DNA of 64,000 nt from JAPORY01 sp965215385 (GTDB lineage: Bacteria; Pseudomonadota; Alphaproteobacteria; Rhodobacterales; Rhodobacteraceae). The notes under the pieces were generated by a model. The model saw only the letters and a list, made by a program, of their open reading frames with translations. It was not told the DNA's origin and made no database searches. Below, one piece after another: positions 35,756 to 44,793 of this stretch. Within the stretch, counting starts at the first letter, position 1. Each line of letters begins with the position of its first letter. The stretch lies in the NCBI GenBank assembly GCA_965215385.1, contig OZ244059.1, positions 1,798,001 to 1,862,000 of the forward strand, in the 5' to 3' direction. A program made the translations under genes and the position numbers.

Positions 35756-36738
35756 TCAAAAGTTCCAAACCGGGCAACTATTGGCCGCGTAGTACGACAC
35801 GACCGCAATCTCGCCATCAACAATTTTTTGGCGTGCGGTAGCTGCGGCTTGTTGCATCTCATCGGTAAGTAGTGCGGCGTTGCACTCATCCAACGCCGTC
35901 CTCGACCAATCCAAACATGAAGACACCCGTCTCAATGTCGGCTCCCGCCTTCAGCGCGCCATATACGGCAACATCCACACGCTTGAGTATTGAGGTCAGT
36001 ACCGATCCGGGAAGAACATAGTTTTGATTGGCGTCAGCCCCGATTGATAGAATACGCTCATCGGCCGCCGTTTGCAGCACGACTACTCCCGTTGCGCAGG
36101 CTGCCGCGAAAACAATATCGACGCCTTGGCTAATTTGCGACTTGGTCAGTTCCGACCCTTTCACAGGGTCATTCTAGGCGGCAGCTGTACTGGCAGTCAC
36201 ATTGATAATGATGGTCACTTCGGGGTTAACGGACTTAACACCTTGCGCATAACCACACGCAGTATGTCGAACCAATGGTATCCATGCCACCGACAAATCC
36301 GACCGTACCGGTTTTCGAAGCCATCGCCGCGAGCATACCTACCAAGTAGGAGCCCTTATGCTCGGCAAAACCAATCTGGCGGATATCCGGCGCGTCAAGC
36401 CAAGTTACATCAATGGCAACGAACGTTGTATCTGAATAATCTTGCGCCACGGCCGCAAGCGGATTGCCCATAGCAAATCCCAAGGTGATGATCGGATTGC
36501 TCCCCGCGGCTGCAAAGCGAAGCGGTGCTTGTTCCTGCTGCGCTTCTGGTTACAGTTCGACCTCACGGTAACTATTGCCGGTTTCTTACGCCCATCTTTG
36601 AGCACCATTGTGTGCCGACTCGTTGAAGGACTTATCGAATTTACTGCCCACAGCATATTTCAATGCTGGTTCCGCCAACGCAGAACCAACGCCCATCAAA
36701 AGGCTCAAGGTGGTCGTTGCGACTATGTTTCTGATCAT
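35756..36738 (-). pseudogene. Decayed tandem duplicate of the BMP-family binding protein
   Basis: A second copy begins with ATG 36738 (signal peptide MIRNIVATTTLSLLMGVGSA) and ends VSYYAANSCPVWNF with TGA at 35756. It is collinear with the intact copy but carries TAA at 36586-36588 (CAA for Gln in the intact copy), TAA at 36550-36552 (CAG in the intact copy), a frameshift near 36275-36290 in the VGGMD segment, TAG at 36174-36176 (TGG in AAAWNDPVKG of the intact copy) and a frameshift near 35895. The amino acid differences between the copies are many, so this is an old duplication or two transferred paralogues, not a recent one. Confidence 0.9.
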
Positions 36739-36764
36739 GACAAGGCGTCCTCGGTTGCAACTCA

Positions 36765-37400
36765 TCAATTCTGATCCGTTGCCGATCTCAAATAAATTGG
36801 TGATGGCATTTTGGTCGGCAAATTTTTTTCGAGTCGCGCTCTCGTGATTTGTAAGACGGCTTCGATTGGTCTGAGGTTAACCTCAGCGCACGGCCAACTA
36901 GTGTGCTCGGCGACGACTTTAGCCGCTGCACCAACTACCGTGGGACACAACTCTCCAACCAGATTCTTTAAATCTTCGGAGGTGGGATTGCAAAGCATCG
37001 GAGTTGTTTCCTCCGCTACTCTGAAGAGCTGCGCATATATTTGCTCGCGCCTTGCCGGTACCACCACCAAAACTGGGTCGACAAAACCCCAAGCCAACGC
37101 TTCAAGCGTCGAAACCCCAATCACCGGTATCTGAAGACCAAACCCGAGACCGCGAGCGGCCGAAACTGATATTCGAACTCCCGTAAAGTTCCCCGGCCCG
37201 ATGCCAACCCCAATGCCTTGTAAATCGGTCATGTCTAAATCCGCATCAGACAGTAATCGCTGCAATATCGGAAATAAATTCTCCGCCTGACCACGAACCA
37301 TATACTTCTCGACGACTTCAATGCACCCGCCCGACAAAAGAGCAGCTACGCAGTGCCCGGCAGAGGTGTCGAATGCCAAAAGCACTGATGCCTCTGTCAT
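36765..37400 (-). CDS. tsaB: tRNA threonylcarbamoyladenosine synthesis protein TsaB
   Basis: A 211-residue protein of the ASKHA fold that partners TsaD and TsaE to make t6A at position 37 of ANN-decoding tRNAs. Features: LLAFDTSAGHCVAALL at the N-terminus, GQAENLFPILQRLLSDADLD, and GIGVGIGPGNFTGVRISVSA, the most diagnostic segment (GxGPGSFTGxRI). VVPARREQIYAQLF follows. The usual downstream neighbour rimI is missing; instead the dead BMP copy starts 26 bases later. Confidence 0.93.
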   Translation of the reverse strand: MTEASVLLAFDTSAGHCVAALLSGGCIEVVEKYMVRGQAENLFPILQRLLSDADLDMTDLQGIGVGIGPGNFTGVRISVSAARGLGFGLQIPVIGVSTLEALAWGFVDPVLVVVPARREQIYAQLFRVAEETTPMLCNPTSEDLKNLVGELCPTVVGAAAKVVAEHTSWPCAEVNLRPIEAVLQITRARLEKNLPTKMPSPIYLRSATDQN

Positions 37401-37457
37401 TGCGAGGAGAGTGCCCAGATTGCGTCACGTCGATTAAACATCAAAACCTACCTTTAG

Positions 37458-38931
37458 GAGTCTCTTGCAAAATTCATCGTGCGAGCGAATTTTTCCTACG
37501 AGCTGGCAATTTTTTTTGTGAAAACAGTGAACCTGAGGCAACCGTTTGTATTAAAGATTGTGAGCAACACAAAATACCGAGGCGGTTGTCCCAGGTCCTT
37601 AGCAAACACCATTAACGATATCTGGAACCGATTTCAAGGGGAATTATTTCCGACCCTGGCTCCGGATCTCGGTCCGTTGACGGCGAACCACCAGCGTTTT
37701 GTCGCGGTCCTAGATAGGAAGCCGGTTGAGACTCTTATTTGGACGCATTCGTAGGGTCGTCCCCTTGCGGACCGTTGAGCCTTGGCGCGGTCCTTCATCG
37801 CTAAGGCAGTTTTGGACTTGCCGACCACGCCGGCGTGGCTCGACCGTCGCCGGTGTGACCCCAAATTGCGGCGGCTTTGCGGTTGGGAGCGTGTCGGTGC
37901 CATTCCAAGTGAATCGACCTTTTCGCGGGCCTTTGCTTGGTTTGCCGAAACGGCTGCACAAGGCCCTGATTGCAAGCGTGTTTGCGGAAGTGGTCGTCGG
38001 GCATATTTCCCGAGATTCGACCGCTATTGCGGCGCGGGAAAAGCCGCAGGCCAAGACCAAGGAGTCAAAACCAAAGACGACTCGCAAGCGCGGACGCCCC
38101 CGCAACGGTGAAACCCGACCCCCATAGCCCCGGCGTCTTGACCGCCAATTGAATGGTGGACGATCCCTGGAACAAATGCGGGCGGAGGGTCTGAACGCCG
38201 GTGCTATGGGGACCAAACGCAACGCCAAAGGTTATCAAACCCGTTGGCAGGGCGACACGTTTCACCTTGATGTGTCCGCTGGCGACATCCCAATCAGTGG
38301 GTTTCTGACCTCGGCCTCGCGGCACGATAGTCAGGCGTCACTGCCACTGGCCGAGATGAGCGACCGTCGAGTGGATTACGGTTATGAACTCATGGACGCC
38401 GCCGACGATTGTTCCGAGATCCATCAGCACGCCGCGGCGGCAGGGCATGTCGCCCTCATCGACCCTAATCCCCGCCGCGATCAAGCACGAAAGCAACGGT
38501 TGGCCGCCGCGGCTCGGGCACGAAAAACGATCGGTCAGACCGATCCGGCGACGGAACGCTATAAACAACGTTCCAGCGTCGAACGGGTAAACGGTGCTCG
38601 CAAAGACCGCTATGGCGGTCGCCATATTCGGGTTCAGGGCGCGACGCAGGTTGCGGGTCATCTCTTCTTCGGGACACTGGCCTTAACCGTCGAACAACGG
38701 CTTCGCCTTCACATTTAGACCCTCTCAATGTCGCCCGTCGCGTTTTGGCTTTTGTCCGAGCGCGGTGTTGGCGTGCGCATCGCCGGGAAAAGGTACGAGA
38801 AATTCGCGTAAACTTGCCGATTTTGTGGAAAAAATGTGTCGCCAGCCTTGATTTTGTATTAGTGGATTATGTCGCTTATATGTGGCGATTGTTTCGCCCA
38901 ACCTCCCCTCCGTTGTTTTTGTAAGTGGCTC
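37458..38931 (+). mobile_element. Insertion sequence copy A, IS5/IS1182-like, 1474 bp, transposase broken
   Basis: Bounded by imperfect inverted repeats GAGTCTCTTGCAAAA (37458-37472) and the complement of GAGCCACTTACAAAA (38917-38931). Inside, transposase pieces lie in order: N-terminal frame ending in TAG 37752-37754; LARSFIAKAVLDLP-type piece (37782-38111); a different frame with KRLHKALIASVFAEVVVGHI up to TAG 38125-38127; and the C-terminal DDE part 38149-38718 with GTKRNAKGYQTRWQGDTFHL, ISGFLTSASRHDSQASLPL, YGYELMDAADD and SSVERVNGARKDRYGGRH. The D, D and E of a DDE_Tnp_1 transposase are visible, but the protein cannot be made without two stop read-throughs and a frameshift. No target duplication was identified. 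Confidence 0.8.
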
Positions 38932-39204
38932 CACGAAAAGATTTTTTGCCAATGGATTAGTGGAATATTGCTGGTGATTCTTTTGCGCCATGCCCGTGCC
39001 AGACTAAAATTAATGCTATTAGGGGAGGGCGAACGCACCTCTTCGGCCACATAATCAATGACTGTGACATTCACCCTGTGAAAGGTTACAGCAGGTACTG
39101 CCAGCTTTCGAATGCAAACGAGTGTGGCACTTGAGGTTTGTTACTACTGAGGGAGACTGAGATATATACCGAATGATGGCAGTTATTACTGGGCTGGAAA
39201 TTGT

Positions 39205-39717
39205 CTATCTAGGGGCGTCAATCAATAGATCCCCGGCATTGACCAGAAGGTCACCGGAGGTGTTCGTGGCCGAAGCGGATACAGTGAAACTCCCGGTCGA
39301 TTCCTCATCCCGAGTCGTTATGTAGTAAAGATGTGTACCAATACCGTAGGGAATGTCTTCCTTGGTATCTGTGTCTCCCAAAACGGGCATCCCAGTGCTG
39401 CGCCGTACGGAGTAGCGTCTAGGACCTTCGGCCGTGAAGCCCATGACCAAACGCCATTTATCCCCATCCGGATTCGAGCAACGACTAGAATAATTCGGGT
39501 TCTCGTTGCAGTACAACCTTTCAATGTACCCCACTGGTTGCATCGTCTCCCTCATCGCATCACCGCGCGGTCTTCGGGGTATGTACTGCACCTCGACAGT
39601 CACCAAATATCTCTTGAGGATTGGTTGGTGCACCCAATCAGAGTGAGAAATGGTCAAGACTTCGGCCGATGCTGTTGTCAGCATTCCCATCAATAACAGA
39701 GCGACAAGTACTCTCAT
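39205..39717 (-). CDS. Small exported protein of unknown function
   Basis: A 170-residue protein with AAGGAG seven bases before ATG and a signal peptide (MRVLVALLLMGMLTTASA, cut before EVLT). The mature part is beta-rich and polar with two cysteines (LYCNENPNYSSRCSNPDGDK) that may form a disulfide bond. No family recognised. It is an intact gene inside an island of dead mobile elements, near other exported unknown proteins (42317-42895 and the lysozyme-like fragments), which suggests a remnant of a secretion or conjugation gene set. Confidence 0.65.
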   Translation of the reverse strand: MRVLVALLLMGMLTTASAEVLTISHSDWVHQPILKRYLVTVEVQYIPRRPRGDAMRETMQPVGYIERLYCNENPNYSSRCSNPDGDKWRLVMGFTAEGPRRYSVRRSTGMPVLGDTDTKEDIPYGIGTHLYYITTRDEESTGSFTVSASATNTSGDLLVNAGDLLIDAPR

Positions 39718-40516
39718 TGAAAATTCTCCTTGAATCTTGCTTCACTTTTTGCGGTCACGACTTTGACTACCTCCTGCCCAAAAGACGGGGCTCTTTGCTT
39801 CACAAGGCAGTGTACCGAAGTTCAGTCTTTTTCGGCCGCCACATGTAGAGACCGGTAGAACCTCCATCTTGACGCGTAAAATACAATATTCGTGCGATTT
39901 ATCAATCACTGATTCAACACTGCGGTGCAACAATAGGCATTTTTTCACCCGCCTTTAGTGTTCTTCTGAACTGGTGAGCAGACGCCGGGGTTATCAAGAA
40001 TGGTTCGCTGTGTTGTCAGTGGTCAACAGCGGTCGCACTCTCTAACCGGGACTTTAGATCAGTCTCGGGTCAAGCGCAAGTAAAGTGAAATCCGATCTTG
40101 GCACCGGCACCGCGGCTGATCATGTCGACGGCTCGTCGTCACGCGATTGAACCCTTTCGATAATGCCGGGGTTGAAGGGGGCGGCAGCCGCCTTTCCGTC
40201 TTGATCTGTCGGGCACCGATCGACGCGCTTCGGCGACACGATACGAAGCAGCGGCAGATACCCCGATGCCGACTGGAACCGGGAATAGGCCCAGGCTTGT
40301 TCGCGGCGGCCGGCGGACCGATACCATCTAATCGACACTCCGCAGGTGCCCGCGTCCATTCTTTCATTCCACCAAGAACCGGGATTACCCAATTGTGCCC
40401 GGTGTTCTGACGGCAAACCGGTGACGGATTGGCAGACCGAGAGACGATGTTTTTCCCAGTAGCCGATGATCAAGTCGATCATTATGCGGTCGCCATTTTG
40501 CGACGAGTATGAACGT
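39718..40516. other. Non-coding or degenerate stretch up to the IS30 gene
   Basis: About 800 bases. It holds the promoter side of the exported gene and a 120-codon minus-strand frame (40482-40059) with Trp- and Arg-rich text (GVSIRWYRSAGRREQAWAYS) that I do not recognise and that may be chance coding in GC-rich DNA. The right-hand part belongs to the non-coding end of the IS30-like element; its exact boundary was not resolved (a CCGGTGTT at 40399-40406 resembles the CCGGTGTTG read inward at the other side near 41535). Confidence 0.4.
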
Positions 40517-41473
40517 TCAGGCCCTGGCCGCGGCCATCACCTCCTGCGGGGTGCGATACCCCAAGACCTGGCGTGGGCGGGTATTGAAAGCCTCCGGCAC
40601 ACGCTGCACCACCGCCGCCGTCACCGCCCGGAAATCGGTACCCTTCGGGAAATAGCCACGGATCAAGCCATTCGTATGTTCGTTCAAACCACGTTCCCAA
40701 GACGCATAAGGACGGGCAAAGCAGAACGATGCGGATAAGGTTCGAGCCCTTGTTTCATGCCGCGCAAATTCCTTGCCGTTGTCGGCGGTAACGGTGTGCA
40801 CCGGATACGGTGCCAGTCGGGTGCTAATGGCCTCACCAACCGCCACCGCCGTTTTGCGACGAACCTTCGGTATTAACACGAGTTTCGACATCCGATCCAC
40901 CAGCGTGACCAGCGCCCCTCGGTGCCCCTTGCCAATCACGGTATCCACCTCCCAGTCTCCAACCCGCGACTTGGCCGCAACGCCCTCGGGGCGCTCGGAG
41001 AGGTCCACCCGGTTCGGAAGGCAGCCGCGCCCACAATCCCGGCCCGCCGTCACCTTCGGCTTCTTGCCCCGACGGCGTAATGATCGCCATAATACCCCGC
41101 CGCGCTGCCGATCCGCCCGAATATACTGATAGATCCACTCGGCACTCACCGAAACCACCCCGTCGAGGCGCAAACGACCCGCTATCGGCTCCGGACTCCA
41201 GGCCAAAACTAAGAGTCCTTCAATCCGGGACCAGAGTTCCGCCGTCAGCTTCCAAGGCCGCGACGACGCCGCACGGCGACGCTCTCGCGCCTTTTGTTCC
41301 GCTTGCTTGTGACGGTACCCCCGTTCACCACTGTTACGACGAAGTTCCGGTGAAATCGTCGCCGGGTTGCGATTCATTTCGCGGGCGATGGCACGCAGCG
41401 AATACCCGCTGGCCTTCAAGGCGTGAATTTGGCATCGATCGGCATAGGTCAGGTGGTGGTAGCCGTTTGGCAT
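40517..41473 (-). CDS. IS30-family transposase, intact
   Basis: A 318-residue DDE transposase. N-terminal helix-turn-helix: HHLTYADRCQIHALKASGYS LRAIAREMNRNPATIS (split here by a space) typical of IS30. Catalytic core: VGDWEVDTVIGKGHRGALVT (first Asp), HTVTADNGKEFARHE (second Asp), and ASWERGLNEHTNGLIRGYFP (Glu in NExTNGLIRxYFPKG). ATG 41473 with AAGGAG directly upstream was chosen over the longer frame from 41545. This is the only clearly intact transposase gene in the window and could still be active. Confidence 0.93.
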   Translation of the reverse strand: MPNGYHHLTYADRCQIHALKASGYSLRAIAREMNRNPATISPELRRNSGERGYRHKQAEQKARERRRAASSRPWKLTAELWSRIEGLLVLAWSPEPIAGRLRLDGVVSVSAEWIYQYIRADRQRGGVLWRSLRRRGKKPKVTAGRDCGRGCLPNRVDLSERPEGVAAKSRVGDWEVDTVIGKGHRGALVTLVDRMSKLVLIPKVRRKTAVAVGEAISTRLAPYPVHTVTADNGKEFARHETRARTLSASFCFARPYASWERGLNEHTNGLIRGYFPKGTDFRAVTAAVVQRVPEAFNTRPRQVLGYRTPQEVMAAARA

Positions 41474-41539
41474 CGGAATCTCCTTATAAAAAATCCTCAG
41501 AGATTCATACCAACTCCTGACCTCAATACAACACCGGTG

Positions 41540-42049
41540 AGCCAAGATCCTCTAAACCACAACATCGTGGTGTTGCACGTCAGAATTGAACGGACGAACG
41601 AAAAACGCTGACGGATCGAAGAGTACTTCTCGGTGCTCAAGACTGGCACCCGCATCACCGACCGACGCTGGCAAGCGGCCGACAATCTTCGCCGTTGCCT
41701 CGCCTTTGATGCCATCACGGCGTGTACCGTAATGTCGCTTGAGCGGCTCGCCCGCAGTGACCCCGAGACGCCGGCCGAAACCGGGGTTTATCCGGATGAG
41801 ATTGAAATGTTAGCCGTGCACCTGGCGAAGCCGAAACATCGGGGCAAACGGGGTCCACCGACTGTGTCACCAACGATCCTTGAGTTTGTGATTAACGCCG
41901 AACGCCTCGCTGGCTTTCGGCCGACCAATCGGCGACCAACCTCTGGTACGCGCAAGCTGTGGCAAGGGTATACGATCCTGTCCAACTTCGTGGAAAACTA
42001 TCGGGCACTCAAAAACCACTGGCACCTCGATTCAACTGTATCGTGTTGA
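41540..42049 (+). pseudogene. C-terminal fragment of an IS4-family (Tn5-like) transposase
   Basis: Frame with RIERTNEKR, TGA at 41609-41611, then RIEEYFSVLKTGTRITDRRW, LRRCLAFDAITACTVMSLER, LARSDPETPAETGV and, near the end, RKLWQGYTILSNFVENYRAL. This is the end of Tn5/IS50-type IS4 transposases: WRIEDxHxxLKxGCxxE..., where Glu of the (Y)RWRIE motif is catalytic. The expected Trp before RIEEYF is replaced by TGA. The N-terminal half is missing, cut at the end of the IS30-like element. Confidence 0.7.
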
Positions 42050-42059
42050 AAGGGCCGTA

Positions 42060-42251
42060 GCCCATATCTGGACCAACCACAACCTCGGCAATCCCGACTA
42101 GGGCCCGGGTGAACTGGTGGTGCCGGTGTTCAGCCCGCCCATAAACACCAGTCAATGGACGAGTGCCGCCAGTGCTTACTTCTCATTCACACGCGGCAGG
42201 GGCTGTGCGCGGGTCGACGAGGCGGGTCAAAAGATCGGCGGCAACCAGTAA
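42060..42251 (+). pseudogene. Fragment of the lysozyme-like secreted family, C-terminal tail, copy 2
   Basis: Frame reads AHIWTNHNLGNPD, TAG at 42099-42101, then GPGELVVPVFSPPINTSQWT, SAASAYFSFTRGRGCARVDE and AGQKIGGNQ followed by TAA. It aligns with the last 64 residues of the protein at 2000-2632; the TAG stands where that copy has a CAA Gln codon. The N-terminal part is absent, as the fragment abuts the IS4-like remnant. Confidence 0.7.
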
Positions 42252-42316
42252 CACGACTGGGCTGCGTGGATTCGGACCGCCGTTTCGGATCACGCCGGGG
42301 CACAGGCCCTGCTATC

Positions 42317-42895
42317 TCATGGGCAGAGCTGTCCGCGCAGTGCGTTGAACTCGACTGTGAAGTGCTGCTGGCAACTGCGGATGCCCTCCTGATACCACTT
42401 CGTCATCTCCGCGAGATGCCCGTTATGGATATCGGTGACCCACCGGCGCGCCCAAGCACCCCAGAAGTCATCCCACCCGGCCATCTGGTGGTTGTGCTCA
42501 TCTTCCATCCGCGTCCTTGTCGCCGCCATCATTTCGTTGCCATCAGCCGCGCAGGCCGCAACATACTCGTCCTTCAACTCCTTCAGTCGGGACTCGGTCC
42601 CCGCCTTCTCCTGTGGGGTGATAGCCCGGTCTGGGACGTAGCCGTGGTAGGCTATAAAGTTCCATCTGTTCAGACGCACCCCCTGCTGACAGGCCGGGAT
42701 GCTATTCAGGAGGTTGCCCGGGAGGTGGCCCGGGATCGTGGAGGGCTGAGTCCCGGCAGTGATGTTGTTTTGCCCCTGCGCCTCAAGCACTCCCAGCATC
42801 AAGAGCGCGATCATCATTAAGGACGATAGGAACGCGACCGGAAACAAGCTACTATTATGGCGGGCAAGTGAAGCTTTCGGTTTAGAACTAAACAT
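42317..42895 (-). CDS. Membrane-anchored or exported helical protein, unknown
   Basis: A 192-residue protein, ATG 42895 preceded by GAAGGGATC. After a basic start (MFSSKPKASLARHNSS) comes a hydrophobic stretch LFPVAFLSSLMMIALLMLGV that serves as a signal anchor or signal peptide, with possible cleavage near EAQGQ. The mature part is largely helical with four cysteines (IPACQQG, YVAACAADG, IRSCQQHF, GQLCP) that could form two disulfides. Family not recognised. The copy B insertion sequence ends 38 bases upstream and probably separates the gene from its promoter. Confidence 0.6.
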   Translation of the reverse strand: MFSSKPKASLARHNSSLFPVAFLSSLMMIALLMLGVLEAQGQNNITAGTQPSTIPGHLPGNLLNSIPACQQGVRLNRWNFIAYHGYVPDRAITPQEKAGTESRLKELKDEYVAACAADGNEMMAATRTRMEDEHNHQMAGWDDFWGAWARRWVTDIHNGHLAEMTKWYQEGIRSCQQHFTVEFNALRGQLCP

Positions 42896-42933
42896 TTTCA
42901 AGATCCCTTCTATCAGCAATTGGGCAATTATAT

Positions 42934-44407
42934 GAGCCCCTTGCAAAATTCATCGTGCGAGCGAATTTTTCCTACGAGCTGGCAATTTTTTTGTGAAAAC
43001 AGTGAACCTGAGGCAACCGTTTGTATATAAAATTGTGAGCAACATAAAATACAGAGAAGGTTGTCCCATTTCGTTATCAAACACTATTATCGATATCTGG
43101 AAGCGATTTCAAGGGGAATTATTTCCGACCCTGGCTCCGGATCTCGGTCCGTTGACGGCGAACCACCAGCGTTTTGTCGCGGTCCTAGATAGGAAGCCGG
43201 TCGAGACGTTTATTCAGACGCATTCGTAGGGTCGTCCCCTTGCGGACCGCCGAGCCTTGGCGCGGTCCGTCATCGCTAAGGCAGTTTTGGACTTGCCGAC
43301 CGCGCCGGCGTGGCTCGACCGTCGCCGGTGTGACCCCAAATTGCGGCGGCTTTGCGGTTGGGAGCGTGTCGGTGCCATTCCAAGTGAGTCGACCTCTTCG
43401 CGGGCCTTTGCTTGGTTTGCCGAAACGGCTGCATAAGGCACTGATTGCAAGCGCGTTTGCGGAAGTGGTCGTCGGGCATATTTCCCGAGAGTCGACCGCT
43501 ATTGCGGCGCGGGAAAAGCCGCAGGCCAAGACCAAGGAGTCAAAACCAAAGACGACGCGCAAGCGCCAACGCCCCCGCAACGGGGAAACCCGACCCCCAT
43601 AGCCCCGGCGTCTTGACCGCCAATTGAATGGTGGACGATCCCTGGAACAAATGCCGGCGGAGGGTCTGAACGCCGGTGCTATGGGGACCAAACGTAACGC
43701 CAAAGGTTATCAAACCCGTTGGCAGGGCGACACGTTTCACCTTGATGTGTCCGCTGGCGACATCCCAATCAGTGGGCTTCTGACCTCGGCCTCGCGGCAC
43801 GACAGTCAGGCGTCACTGCCACTGGCCGAGATGAGCAACCGTCGAGTGGATTACGGTTATGAACTCATGGACGCCGCCGACGATTGTTCCGAGATCCATC
43901 AGCACGCCACGGTGCCAAAGCATGTCGCCCTCATCGATCCCAATCCCCGCCGCGATCAAGCACGAAAGCAACGGTTGGCCGCCGCGGCTCGGGCACGAAA
44001 AACGATCGGCCAGACCGATCCGGCGACGGAACGCTATAAACAACCTTCCAGCGTCGAACGGGTAAATGGTACTCGCAAAGATCGCTATGGCGGTCGCCAT
44101 ATTCGGGTTCAGGGCGGGACGCAGGTTGCGTGTCATCTCTTCTTCGGGATACTGGCCTTAACCGTCGAACAACGGCTTCGCCTTCAGATCTAGACCCTCT
44201 CAATGTCGCCCGTCGCGTTCACGCTTTTGCCCGAGCGCGGTGTTGGCGTGCGCATCGCCGGGAAAAGGTTCGAGAAATTCGCGGAAACTCGCCGATTTTA
44301 TGGCAAAAATGTGTCGCCAGCCTTGAGTTGGTTTTAGTGGGTTATATCGCTTATATGTGGCTCTTGTTTCGCCCAACCTCCACCTCCGTTGTTTTTGCAA
44401 GTGGCTC
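42934..44407 (+). mobile_element. Insertion sequence copy B, IS5/IS1182-like, 1474 bp, transposase broken
   Basis: Near-identical to copy A. Inverted repeats GAGCCCCTTGCAAAA (42934-42948) and the complement of GAGCCACTTGCAAAA (44393-44407), 14 of 15 bases matching. Shared lesions: TAG at 43227-43229, the frame change near 43425, and TAG at 43600-43602; copy B has in addition TAA at 43433-43435 where copy A has CAA. Both copies are 1474 bp although they differ by compensating one-base indels (one T fewer in the left T run, one base more near the right end). DDE residues in the C-terminal piece (43624-44193) are kept. Confidence 0.8.
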
Positions 44408-44793
44408 TTAGGTCAGGCGAAATTCCGCAGAACAATTTTTACCCGGATTGATGGCCACTCGGCATCTTCCGACAATGTCACGAAACCACCAGCGCACGGA
44501 ACGGCTGCGTCAGATTATGACATCGTCAGTACCCGCATGGTTTTTCTTGTGATCACCTTTCAAAAAAAACACTGAACCGACTCAATCATGTTATTATTCA
44601 TAAAGCGATTAGAGGGTTCACGAGGTGGCCGTGTCTCAGCAGAAACAGTCAACGAGAGGAGTCTGGTGCCTCGTCAGTCGAGCGGGCAAATCCCGCAGTT
44701 GTTGACTTAGGCTCGCAGACTTACTAGTCACAAGCAGCAGTCAAACCCGTGCCGAACGACATCTGGTCGTGGCAACGGTCTCGTTCGGTCGTA
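44408..44793. other. Spacer between IS copy B and the AAA ATPase
   Basis: 386 bases. No coding frame or motif I can support; contains a poly-A run at 44566-44571. Confidence 0.4.

Noticed and set aside
37726..38152. Arg/Pro-rich overlapping frames inside the insertion sequences as separate genes
   Set aside because: They are alternate frames of one broken transposase, occurring the same way in both copies.
40059..40482. 120-codon minus-strand frame as a gene
   Set aside because: Overlapping frames of similar length exist on the other strand, there is no ribosome site of quality and no motif.
37458..44407. The two insertion sequences as ends of a composite transposon
   Set aside because: They are in the same orientation with identical lesions and flank a mix of other elements; no target duplication was seen at the outer ends.
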